A stretch of DNA of 64,000 bases, from contig NC_053412.1 in assembly GCF_016859285.1 (NCBI RefSeq), positions 290,501 to 354,500 of the forward strand, given 5' to 3'. Under the pieces are notes generated by a model. That model saw only the letters and a list, made by a program, of their open reading frames with translations, had not been told where the DNA came from and searched no databases. This document shows, piece by piece, positions 42,740-54,000 of this stretch (the first letter of the stretch is position 1; every line of letters starts with the position of its first letter). The position numbers were made by a program, and so were the translations under genes. Source of the stretch: Xiphias gladius. Its lineage: Eukaryota > Chordata > Actinopteri > Istiophoriformes > Xiphiidae.

Positions 42740-42768
42740 CTTCTCTCTCTCTCTCTCTCTCTCTCTCC
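42740..42768. repeat. (CT)n tract in the factor X promoter region
   Basis: About 29 bases of CT dinucleotides within a longer pyrimidine-rich stretch (42718-42785), 140-165 bases before the factor X ATG. Confidence 0.85.
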
Positions 42769-42905
42769 CATACTCCCCCCCCTCCATACAGTTCAATGCC
42801 CTGTCTACCACCCCTCCTCTCTCCACAGTCAGACTCCATTACTTCCACCCAGCACACTTTCACAGGTTTTTCCAGTCGAGCTCACCATCACCACCGTCCG
42901 GGGCC

Positions 42906-45900
42906 ATGTTTCAGCGACTGTCCTTCGGGCTCCTGCTGCTCCACCTGGCCGCCGCCGACGGTACGTCCGAGAAAATCCAGACTAAACTTTTAGAAACAAC
43001 GAGAGAGAAGAATATGGAGTTAAAGCGGGGCGAAAAAGAGTTGAGCGAGTTTTTTAGGTGGTGCGTTTTGGGGGGAGGGGTTGTGAGTTGATCAGGGGCT
43101 GGCAGGTGACACTTGACCCCACCCTGTTTTGTGTGTTAGTATGTTCTGTGTGATGTCAACATGACAGCAGTCGTGCTAATGGAGATAGGAGACATGGTGA
43201 CGTTGCCTTCTGATGATTGACAGCTCTTTCCTTCTCTCAGACACTTTCTTACATCTCATTGGACAAACAAACCACTTGCTGGGCTCTGATTGGTCTTTTC
43301 TTTCTGTTTTTAAACCAGAAAAAAATAGTGCTGCATCATTATCAATAAACGCGCTCATTGTTTTCCCGCTCAATCGAAAATAGCTGTTATAATGTCCATG
43401 GGCCCAATGTGACGTCGACCAACAGTCCAGAACCCGAAAATATTCAGTTCGCAATCAGGCGCAAAGCAAATATTTGGCACTCTCGCTCAACAATGACCCC
43501 AATGTACCCCACCAGTTTAGCATTACACTCTTCTTCTTCATTGTCAAAACCTGCTGCCTACATTACCCACAATGCAACTCGCGTGCAGTAGGTTTATGGT
43601 TTGATGAGCTACAGCTGAGGCTGATGGGAATGTCTTTAGTTTTGCAGGTATTTGGTCATAAACCAAAGCACTGGACAAATTAACTCGTTGACCTGACCTT
43701 ATTTCCACATGTCTGTTCTCCCACCAGTCTTCTTGGACAACAAAGCGGCCAATCAGGTTCTGACCCGGCGGAGACGAGCCAACAGCTTTTTAGAGGAGGT
43801 CAAACAAGGCAACATGGAGAGGGAATGCGTGGAGGAGCGCTGCAGCTGGGAGGAGGCGCGAGAGATCTACGAAAATGAAAAGCAAACTGTATTAACCTCC
43901 GGCAAATACACACCGACACACCGCTGTTAGCTCGAACGAAATCCATCATAACAAGTGTTAAAGAAACGCCCGGATAACTGCGGGAAAGCCGCCCTAGCTC
44001 AATTTAAGATAGCGTAGCACTAGCATAGCTTCAACCCGTAAATCGGACAACTCCAAAGTTTTCGATTATAAGGCTGGATCTTCTTTGTTGTACAAATCTG
44101 GAAATTGCAGTTCTAGGAGCGGTTAGCATTGTAGCTATTTCCTGGTGTACTTTACGTTCTGATAGCTAGCTTGGCGCCAAACAAAAACCAAATATAAAAA
44201 AGTTAAGATTCGAGTGTTCACTGAACCTGATTTGGATTTAAATACCCAGGTTCAAGTCTCAGATCCAAATGCTCAAAATTATTATTAATAATATTAACTA
44301 TTTTATTCTGTTTCTTCTGTTTTCTTTCAGAACGAATTCTGGGCCATATACATCGGTAAGAACTTTTTTTCTGTGTTGTTAAAATCAAGGGTCAGAGTGG
44401 CTAATTTAAGAAACTTTTAAAAACACTAAAATGTAATACAGCACCAATGTGCTACAAGGACATCGGGGGGTGATATCAGGCGCTGTAACAAAATTGGAAA
44501 TGCATCTTCAAGAAATAGGACTTTAAAAAACAACAAAACTCCAAACCACTCTGTGTAAAGCCTGACATCTGCTAATGAAAAAGCAGGTACTGATATGCTA
44601 TCTGCTATTGGCTGGTCTGCGGTAGAACTGGACAGTGCTGTACCATCTTTCAGCACTAGATGTCAGAGCTTGTGCATATGAGATTTTTTGCTGATAAAGT
44701 TGCGTTGCACCAAAACTCCTCTGATCGAACCTGCTTTGTTTGTCCTGCAGATGGCGACGCGTGCGAGTCGTTGCCCTGTGTTCACGGAGGACATTGCAAA
44801 GACGGGGTCGGCGGCTACAGCTGCTACTGCCCGACCGGGTACCAGGGCTTCAACTGTGAAATTGGTAAAGACGCTTTGGACGGTCGAGGTCAAGCAGTGT
44901 TACTTAACACAGAAACATGAGTCTCTTCTGGTTAACGTAACGATCCCGTGGGTTAAGGTTGGGGATGGTTAGGATTTGGTAAAGGTTGGGTGACACCCTT
45001 GAAAATCTGTCTCCTGTATCCACTATACAAAATTTTGGTTTCAGTCCAGCTGAAAGACAAAGTAGTGTTATAAATGAGCCAATCTGTGGTACATCCAGAA
45101 ACACGATTTTTCCATGAATTGATGGCCTGTCACAGAGAGTTGTTTAGGTGCCGCTACTCAGTCTGCTAGTCCCAGGAATCACAGTTTACATCCAATGCCA
45201 ACGCGAGAACTACTGTGTCCTAAATGTAGTGATGTAAAAAGTAAGCCGCGGAGGTCTGGGCTGCAAGAGTTCACGTCCCTTCGCAGACCTGCCATTGATG
45301 TTTGCCCTTGGTTAACTGTTACAACAAACTTTCCCTAACCTTACTGTACTACTCCTGCCACGCACAGATGCCGTACGGACGAGAATTTTAAAAAAAGTTG
45401 GCACTGGACGTTATGTCATTCAACGAATTCCAGGGCTTTGCAGAATGGTCCGATAGCGATGTTCCGCTACCTGGTGCACAGTCTAACCCCTGTTTTCTCT
45501 GTGTGTTTGTAGTTATTCCTGCGCTCTGTGAGGCCAAAAATGGCGGCTGCGAACATTTCTGCAGTGTGGACAACGGAATCACTATGTGCTCCTGTGCTGA
45601 CGGATATTTCCTTGCATCAGATGATAAATCCTGCAACTCTAACCGTAAGGGTCTCAAGTCCACATGGTTGTTTATTGGTCCCACTTAAGTCGAGTGCCAT
45701 GTTGTACAGTTTTACATCAAGCCCCATGGGTCAAATTTTGGGAATGAGGCATAATATGGAGAATATTTTCACCCAAGAAGAAGAGTGGTGAGGCCTAATG
45801 ATGACAATGTTGGTCTGTCTAATATGATCGAGATCGCCAGTGGTTATCACTGTAACCACTGGCGATGAAGTTTTCTGGCCACACTTATGGTCCTCAGATG

Positions 45901-48900
45901 AAGGATCCCAAAGATTTTGCTGTAGCATATTTATTGTCTGCAAATGGAAATTGCAGACAATAAATATCGGAATCTATTCGGCAGTGCTCTATTTTCAGAA
46001 TCAAAACAAAACGGCCAAGATGGTTGTTTCAATGATTAGTCTCCGTAGTGTATCAACCCCGACCTCTAAACTTGACATGAACTCTTGCAGAGCCCTTCAA
46101 GTGTGGTGCCATCGTGACGGAAAACATCCGGACTGTTTTCAGGTACGAGCGACAGAACACAACATTGGGAAACAGCACTGGCTTGAACACGACGGACCTC
46201 AACGCCAACTCCACTGAGCAGGAGTCCTCACTTTCTGGAAACGGCGAAACTTTGCAAGAAAAAGTAGTTTCTAAGGAAATGGAAGGTATGGTCCGTATCG
46301 TCAACGGAGATGACTGTCCACCGGGACAATGTCCATGGCAGGTAGAGACACTCTCCTTTTTTCAAATAACTAGACTTAATAAACACCACACCTACATGAT
46401 AGTGACCTTTTTTGGAATAGTCAGATGTCCTGATATAAGAAGACAAGGAGCAATGTAGGGGCAAAGAAAGCCATGGCAGAGCGGTGTTGGCTTGGACACA
46501 CCTGGCAGCCCGTGACTGTCCATTATTATCTCTGACTGCATTATTGTGTCGGCACAGAAACATGGGTGTCCATTATTGTGTGTGAGTGGACACCTTGGAA
46601 TTCATTTTTGTCCAGGAGTCCATTATGTCTCTCCATACAAATCTGGAAGTGCACTAATGTCTCTGTGGACAACTGGGAGCACATCATTGCTCAGTTGATT
46701 GTTTATCATTTGATATTGATTATTGTGTCTACTCGGACACCACAGGTGTCCACACCACATGTTGTCGATTATTATCTCTAATACACATCTGGAAGACCTC
46801 TGGAAGTCCATAATTCCAGCGTCTGTGTAATATTCAATGCGTCTGGGTGCCACCTCGTCTTCGTAGGCTCTCCTCGTGAACGAGGAGGAAAGAGGGTTCT
46901 GCGGAGGGACAATCATCAACGAATACATCATCATGACCGCCGCCCACTGCATGAACCAATCGCGCTACTTCTACATCAAGCTCGGTAGGTCTGACTGACC
47001 AGTCACCGTCACCTGAATCCCCGGGTGGATCACAGTCCAAGTTTAGATGTAAGGAGCGGGTGTGATTTTAAGGGGGAAACATCAGCGTACCACAGTTCTA
47101 GCGCGTTGTACTCAGTCCATATTCTGTTAATTGTAATTACGACTTAGCATCTCATAAATACAAGAAAATGTATCTCATACTTATGAAGTCATTAGGCAGT
47201 CGAACCTTTTCTTGTAATTATGAAATAGGCTGCATATGACGCCAAAATCTTTAGATGTTTTATTTAAGAATTAGGCCGTACAGATCTATTGATGAGTGTT
47301 TTCTTGCCATTATGAGATCATGTACGACTGATTTCATTATGAGAATATGATTCTGTACTTTCTGAGATAGTTTCATAATTCATTCTCGTCAATATGAGAT
47401 TATGTGTGGTTTTTGGAAATCTGAAGATTTCCGTATGATTACACTTTTTTCTGAGTGTGCCGTACAGATCTACTTGAGAGATTGTTTTCTTGTGATTAGG
47501 AGATTATGGATGATATTTGTAAGTGTGAGATTTTTTTGTAATTAGGAGATAAAGCATTTGCTGGTATGTTTTTTATTTTTTGCTAATTATATACTTTGCA
47601 TCTACTTCATCACTGAATCTGACTTACTGACTTTTTTTTTTTTTTTTACTGCGAATGAATTTACCAAACTAAATTTTGATCAAATATTTCTGTGCATTCA
47701 GGTGAGTTTGACATCTTGGTGGATGACGGTAACGAGGCTACCTACCTCGTTGAAACTATTTTGACCCACCATCACTACAGACCGGACACCTACGCCAATG
47801 ACATCGCACTCATCAAACTAACTAAGCCCATCAAGTTCACCAGGTTCATCCTGCCGGCCTGCATACCTGAGCCTGAGTTTGCTGAAAAGGTGAATCTTTA
47901 AACCACTAAAACCCGTTTTAAATCCAATTTACACACACGTTTGTCATAAACTCACTCGCTTAAAGGAATAGTTTGACATTTTGGGAACTACGCGTATTTG
48001 CTCTCTCTCCGAGTCAGATGTTAAAGCTGCAGCCAGCAGCCGGTCAGCGTAGCTTAGCGTGAACGGTGAGCACTTACATAGCGCCTTCCTTAGCGGTTTT
48101 TACAAAGCAGTTTACAATTTTGCCTCTCATTCATCCATTCACACACACCGACGGCGACACAGCTACGGGAGCTGGGGATCGAACCACCAACCGGTCCGGA
48201 GGTTGGCGGACGACCCGCTCTACAAGCTGAGCCGCAGACGTCCACTAAGACCAACGAACTAAGCTAATGAAGACTAGAAAGAGGGGGAAGCAGCCAGCGT
48301 GGTTCTGTCCAAAGGAAAGAAACCCCCCCTACCAGCCCCTCTAAAGCTCATTGACTAGGGGTAGACTTCAGGAAGTTACTGGTCCCAGCCAAGAAAAAGT
48401 CCAGCGCATAATCCCATGTGAAATGGGGAATTTTCATGTTCACACTTTGTACAAATTAACTTACATTTTCGTACAAATGAATGAAACGACTAATTAACCC
48501 GTTATAACACCGTCCAAACCTAAAGTAACGCATCTGTTACACCTCTTACCTCCTCTTGCAGGTCCTGATGCGGCAGCCGGACGGCATGGTCAGTGGTTTC
48601 GGCCGTCTCGGTGAGGGCCGGCAGCCGTCCAACATCTTGCAGCGCCTCACGTTGCCCTACGTGGATCGGCTCACCTGCATCGAATCCACCCAATGGCGCA
48701 TCTCCCCCCGCATGTTCTGCGCCGGCTACGACAAAGCACCCAAAGACGCGTGCCAAGGTGACAGCGGTGGGCCGCACGTCACCCGCTACCGCAACACCTA
48801 CTTCGTCACCGGCATTGTGAGCTGGGGTGAAGGCTGCGCACGCAAAGGCAAATACGGCATCTACACCCAGGTGTCCAAGTACATCCGCTGGATCCGCGAA

Positions 48901-48984
48901 GGCATCAGGAAACTGATGCTCAAAGAGAAGCACGGCAGCAGGGCGAAGAGGCACCACGGCCCCATCGAGAGGCTGCGTCTGTAA
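42906..48984 (+). CDS. f10: coagulation factor X, nine coding exons
   Basis: Exons 42906-42960, 43728-43888, 44331-44355, 44751-44864, 45513-45644, 46091-46341, 46867-46984, 47702-47889 and 48562-48984 give 488 residues, like human factor X (488). Signal peptide, propeptide ending TRRRR, Gla domain ([17 protein letters not shown]), EGF1 with the Asp-hydroxylation motif ([12 protein letters not shown]), EGF2, activation peptide and protease domain follow in order. The long exon 6 encodes an activation peptide with four N-glycosylation sequons before MVR|IVNG. The triad is intact: TAAHC, ANDIALI and CQGDSGGP with the S1 Asp. [22 protein letters not shown] is near-identical to human (20-residue cap respected by position: 48807-48870). 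Factor Xa with factor V converts prothrombin to thrombin; it is activated by VIIa-tissue factor and IXa-VIIIa. An extra phase-0 intron splits the catalytic exon at 47890-48561. PolyA signal 49285-49290. Confidence 0.96.
43315..43500. repeat. dispersed fish repeat fragment (cgattaat family)
   Basis: 'ccaacagtccagaacccg', 'aaatattcagttcgcaatc' and 'catcattatcaataaacgcg' match the internal part of the family copies elsewhere in the window. It lies in factor X intron 1. Confidence 0.5.
43600..43690. repeat. fragment of the 'ggctgatgggaatgtc' repeat family in factor X intron 1
   Basis: 'gaggctgatgggaatgtc' followed by 'tttgcaggtatttggtcat' and 'aaaccaaagcactggac' belongs to the same family as the long copy at 27150-27690. 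It ends about 40 bases before the Gla exon. Confidence 0.65.
45833..45866. repeat. perfect 14-bp hairpin, factor X intron 5
   Basis: Arms 45833-45846 and 45853-45866 are exact reverse complements (atcgccagtggtta) with a 6-base loop. Confidence 0.92.
45927..45967. repeat. perfect 17-bp hairpin, factor X intron 5
   Basis: Arms 45927-45943 and 45951-45967 are exact reverse complements (atatttattgtctgcaa) with a 7-base loop, 60 bases after the neighbouring 14-bp hairpin and about 125 bases before exon 6. Confidence 0.92.
47040..47560. repeat. degenerate 'attatgagat / attaggagat' array in factor X intron 7
   Basis: Variants of 'taattatgaga', 'cattatgagatcatg' and 'gattaggagattatg' recur for about 450 bases, with two copies of 'gccgtacagatcta' at 47275 and 47459 about 184 bases apart, indicating a longer unit that has been duplicated. 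Confidence 0.55.
47962..48420. mobile_element. dispersed fish repeat interrupted by a SINE, factor X intron 8
   Basis: The left part (47962-48060) reads 'aaaggaatagtttgacattt', 'tgggaactacgcgtatttgc' and 'cagccagcagccggtcagc'. The right part (48256-48370) resumes with 'aagactagaaagagggg', 'ggttctgtccaaagg' and 'cctctaaagctcattgac'. In other fish loci these blocks are usually contiguous, so the element was split by the insertion between them. Confidence 0.65.
48061..48255 (-). mobile_element. tRNA-derived SINE, minus orientation
   Basis: On the minus strand, reading from about 48245, 'ggctcagcttgtagagcggg' resembles a tRNA A box region and 'ggttggtggttcgatcccc' carries the B box GGTTCGATCC, about 35 bases apart as in a tRNA. 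The body 'tgaatggatgaatgagagg', 'aaattgtaaactgcttt' and 'gcgctatgtaagtgct' is typical of fish SINEs. Confidence 0.7.
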
Positions 48985-49654
48985 GACGGCGGCCGCCGGA
49001 CTTCCACGCTTCCTCAGAGATGGCGGCTGAGCTCCACCGCGCAGAGATCAGCCGTTCTTCGTGCCTCTCGTGTAGTCATCGATTTTACGTTTGAGACTGT
49101 GACTAAACAGTCACATTTCAGCCACAGAAACTCGGAAAAACATTTGACCATTTGACAACACTTACCCCTGTTTTACAGACGTTACCGAAAAGTTTAAAGC
49201 TGTATTCATGAATTTTTTTGTTCCCTCGGGGGCAGCAGATCAAGAATAACACCTCACTGTAGAGAGTAGTTGTGTCTGACTTAAAATAAAAAACATTCTG
49301 CAGAGACAATGTCTGTCTTCATGTCTGATTCCTGAGCTGAATTTGAAGCAAATAAAGAAATAACACAACTACAGTCTGATGCATGGAGCTTTGTTTGATT
49401 AAAACTAACATACTACTCGTTATATTTACTTTTCCACTGTATTTGAAGTAGTGTCAATGTCGCACGTCAAAATTGAGCTGAAACTGATGTAAACTGTTGT
49501 GTTTTTACAAAATTTTGGTTAGAGGCGTGTCCATACAGAAATTCACTGAAAAATACACTTTTCCTTTTTTCCATTTTCCATATACTTATTTATTGTGTGA
49601 GTTCTTGTCTGTGGGGGTCAGCGTGACGGTTCGCTTCCTGACCTTTGACATTAG

Positions 49655-50090
49655 AGCTGAAACAATAAGTGGTGTTACTGGTTAGTTAATCGGCAACAAT
49701 CAATCAATCGATCAATCAATCGTTTCAGTGATTTCTCGAGCAGGTTCCAGCTCCTAAAATGTGTGGATTTTCTGTTTTTCCTCTCGTTTATAGAACCTGA
49801 ACATCTTCGGGTTTTGGACTGTTGGTCTCCTTCGGCTCCGGGAACTTTGGGGCATTTATTCTACACCGTGACATTTTATAGATGAAATTATTAATTGTTT
49901 AATTGGGAAATCTGACAAGAGAATTGAGTCGTCACTTGTTAAACAGACATTTGAAGGATTAACTTTGGACTCTGTGAAAATATAACAGGCATATTTTAAT
50001 ATTTTCTGATTCTTAGAGAAAACGAGGAATCATTTAATCGAGAAACAAAATGATAGATTAATCAATTATGAATATAATTGTCATTTACAG
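49655..50090. repeat. dispersed fish repeat copy or pair (cgattaat family)
   Basis: 'gagctgaaacaataagtgg', 'tcaatcgatcaatcaatcg', 'aggttccagctcctaaaatg', 'gggttttggactgttgg' and 'acattttatagatgaaat' follow the family order; a second partial copy with 'gattcttagagaaaacgag' and 'gatagattaatcaattatg' follows at once. Confidence 0.65.
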
Positions 50091-50987
50091 TCAAACTGGA
50101 AAGGAGTCTCTATCCACTCCAGATCGGGAGAAGAGGTTTGAAAGCAAGAGAAAAAGCCAAAAAAAATGGACCTTGACTCGCGATTGGCGATGATTCTGTC
50201 ATATCGCAATACTGGCGTTTTCAGTATTGGTAAATTAAGCTTGGGTTTCCTGAGAGTGTCACACATTGTTCTGGGAACCACAAGGATCAGAAACTCCTCC
50301 ATTGCTCAGGAAAATCATTATGGACCTTTTAGAAAAAATAAATAAATAAAACCTCCACAGGCATCTGCCTCGTGAGCTTCGTGGCCCCTGGGTCCTTGAA
50401 CCCTGAAAAACTCTGGTTGTAGTGCCACCTTAGGAATACTTGAATCCCCTGATAGGACGGCACCTTGTCCATCTTTATTTTTCTTCATGTTCTGATCGTT
50501 GTTTGATCTGGATCATGCCCCAGTGAGGAAAGTCCTCCTCGTTTACCTCAAATAGACAAACGTACATCATATTGACGTGTCCGAGGTCAAAGCTGCTGCT
50601 TGTTTTGAGAACAGACCAGAGTCCACGGCAGGAACAGACTGTTTGCCGAAGCGACGCCGTTTTTTTGTGAAATATTAACTCTTTCTAGACACAGCTCTGA
50701 CCTGCTCTCGTGGAAAGAGGAAAGAGTTTGAGAAGATCCAGCTTTTAAAACTGTACGTAATCGCAGCACAAGTGAGCCTGTAAACTGACCAACATCTCAG
50801 TTTTATACTCCATCGAATTTCAATCAGAGTTGTGCTTTTGCTTCAATCAGTGACAGGGACACTTCTTACTTCTTGATATTCTTATAATCGCTGTAACAGA
50901 CTGAGAATAAAATCTATAAAAAGAGGTGCGATTTAAAGCAAACGTCCCACCACGTCTCTTGTATAATGAATCGGTTGTGACTCATCG

Positions 50988-51016
<29 letters not shown>
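50988..51016. repeat. (TG)n microsatellite just before protein Z
   Basis: About 29 bases of uninterrupted TG, 38 bases before the protein Z start codon; probably in its promoter or 5' UTR. Confidence 0.95.
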
Positions 51017-51018
<2 letters not shown>

Positions 51019-51054
51019 CGTGCGCTCGTACGTGGCAGCAGTGAAACCAGTGTC

Positions 51055-54000
51055 ATGGCGGTCAGCATCATGTCGACTTGTTGTCGAGCGTCTCTTCTGT
51101 CGCTTCACCTCTTCGCCTGCTTCCTTCAGGTCCTCGGCCAAGGAGAAGGTAAGACCTCTGACCTCTGACCTCTGACCCTCTGCGGTGTGTGGGTGTAGTT
51201 AGAGTCTGTTTATAGTCAGTGTGGTGCAGTGAGACGCTTCAGACGTCTCTCTAACTCTCAGATGTTCCAGATTCAACTAGAAACGTGTGACGATCTATTG
51301 TGTCCAACTCTCTGAGCAGATCGTGGCGGCGCTGACTCGTCGTTTTTACGCCGTCATTATGACTTAGTCACAAAAATGCCTGAGCACATATCAGGTTCAG
51401 TTTGCGGTGATTCCGGCGCGACAGTAGAAACGACGACGCGGGGCTCAGTAAAGACACCGAGTCAAAGAAAAGAAACCAGATCACGACTTAGTATGAGCCT
51501 GTAAAGATTCCGATTTATTATGGCAGAGTCGTGACACAGTTCGATACACTGATTATTTTTTCTTAGAATCACAATCTAGTAAATTATGACCTAGAAAGTC
51601 CTGATTACGGAAAGTGAGAACCAGGAGTCAGTGCGCTGAGTTCAGCGACATCATTTATACGTCGTGACCTAATCCAGCCACTCGCTGAACTGATCGTAAC
51701 CATCGCTTGTTGTCAGCGTAAATACAACAGAACACACGGGAAGCTATGTCATGTGCTGGATGCCATGAATCGAACGAACATTCTGTATCCCGGTACTGTA
51801 GGTATAACTTCAAATTTTACACTTAACCTCATTATTACACTTAATTATGATGTCATAGTTATTATTAAAATAAAAATGACGACAGATGTGTATAGATATT
51901 CATTAAGGCACGTGTTTGCCAAAGTGTGCAATAATAAAAATGTGCGTGTCATTTGTTTCAGCGATGACTTTCTCAGAATATTGACCCACCAACTCTTAAT
52001 AATGTAGTAAATCAGAATCACGTATTTTAGAATTACAACTTCGACGCTACACGTTTTCAGACGCCGTCACTTTTTTCACCTGCCGCTAAGTTGCAGCCTG
52101 ATGTTAAACTAAAAATAAGGAATTTTTCCCCTCAGCAGTTTACACTCACCACCCCATAATGAAAGAGCGAAAACAGAATTTTAGAAGGGACAAACTGAAC
52201 TAGGGCGTCAAGCTGACATAAGTATTCAGACGCTTTGCTGTGACACTTGAAATTCAGCTCAGGTGGCTCCCAGGTTCCTACACCTTGACTGGGTGAATTC
52301 AGCTTGAACTCACCTGTGGTGAATTCAACTGGTTGGACGTGATGCGGAAGGACACACACCCGTCTATAGAAAAGGTCTCACAGCTGTTAATACATATCAG
52401 AGCAAAAACCAAGCCACCGGGTCTGAGGACCTGCCTGCAGAGCTCCGGGGCAGGATGGTGTCGAGGCGCAGACCTGGGGAAGGCTACGGGAACATTTCTG
52501 CCGCACTGAAGGTTCCCAGGAGAACAGCGCCCTCCATTACTCTTCAGTGGAAGAAGTGTGGAGCGACCAGGACTCTTCCTAGAGCTGCTGCCTGGTAAGA
52601 GAGGAGACCAAGAACCCGGTGGTCTCTCTGGCTGAGCTCCAGAGATCCTGTGCGGAGACGGGAGAAACCATCACTGCGGCACTCCACGGCAGCAGGGACA
52701 GGGAGACTGGTCAGGGTTGAGGGAAGGCTGAACGGAGCAGAGGACAGAGAGATCCCTAATGAAAACCTGGTCCAGAGCAGCCAGGACCTCAGACTGGGCC
52801 GAAGATTCAGCTCCCAGCAGGACAAGGACCCTGAACACACGGCCATGGCACCACAGGAGCGGCTTAGGGAGGGTGCCGGAGGGGCCCAGCCAGAACCCTG
52901 ACCGAGAGACCCGACGGAGCTCCGGAGGTGTTGGGAGCTCGTGGCGTTGAATTCGCACAAAATTTCTAAAATGCTGTTTTCACTTTGTCACGATGGGATA
53001 TTGAGTTTAGATCGATGAGGAAAAGAATGAACTGGAATGATTTTAGCATCAGGCTGCAACATGACAACATGTGAAGAAACTTCCTGGATGTTGTCTATAC
53101 ACCAACATTTCATTAGGAGTCATTAGGCCACATTTACCAGATAGACTTCAATCACGATGACGCGGTCTGTGTTAATCATGACGGTGATTATCATGGAGCG
53201 AAACCATGACTCAGCGTGTTCTAGTTACAACTGACGTGATAATGATTTATGAAATGAAAATGATGACAGTAATTAATGAGGAAGACATGAAACATAAGTC
53301 ACTCAAAAGACCAGATGCTGTAATAGAACCATTTTATTTTGTTGTACTTCTTTAAAATGACATCACTGACGTCTTAGCGCCTCGTAACGCCGGAGGTTCT
53401 CGATTGTTTCACTCACTTTCTCGGCCAATGGGCCGTGAACGAGTACGGGTCAGTTCTGCGGAAAGGTCCGGTGTGAAACGAGAAACGATCCAGCTCGGCG
53501 TGTCTGCGTTTTCAGTGTTTCATCAGGCTCGGCGGGCCCACGCCGTGTTCCTGAGGTCCAGGCGGGCCAACATGTTCCTGCTGGAGGAGATCCTGCCGGG
53601 GAACCTGGAGAGGGAGTGTATCGAGGAGCGGTGCAACTTCGAGGAGGCCCGGGAGCACTTCGAGGACACCGAGAGGACAGTCAGTCTCTAACGATGACGT
53701 TACAGTGGTTGTGCACAATAAAGACAGTTCTTTAGGAACAGCTCCACTTTTTCCGGTGTTCCCGCCCTTTGTAGCCTTTTAAAAGTCCCAACATGACGGC
53801 GTAGAATCGGGAACCCGGTTCTGGTTCTAACGTGTGTTTGTTTCTCCACAGATCTCCTTCTGGACCAGTTACTACAGTGAGTTCTCCTCGGTCGAACGTC
53901 TTTGACCGTATGAAACCACATTTCCAGGCCTTGTTTTTTTTATAGGACAAAACAAACTGAAGGAAAAACGATCAATAAAACGTGAATAAATAAACATCCC

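Larger units (their letters stand above)
48985..51054. other. intergenic DNA between factor X and protein Z
   Basis: Holds the factor X 3' UTR (to about 49310), a dispersed repeat (49655-50090) and a TG microsatellite directly before protein Z. No additional gene recognised. Confidence 0.5.
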
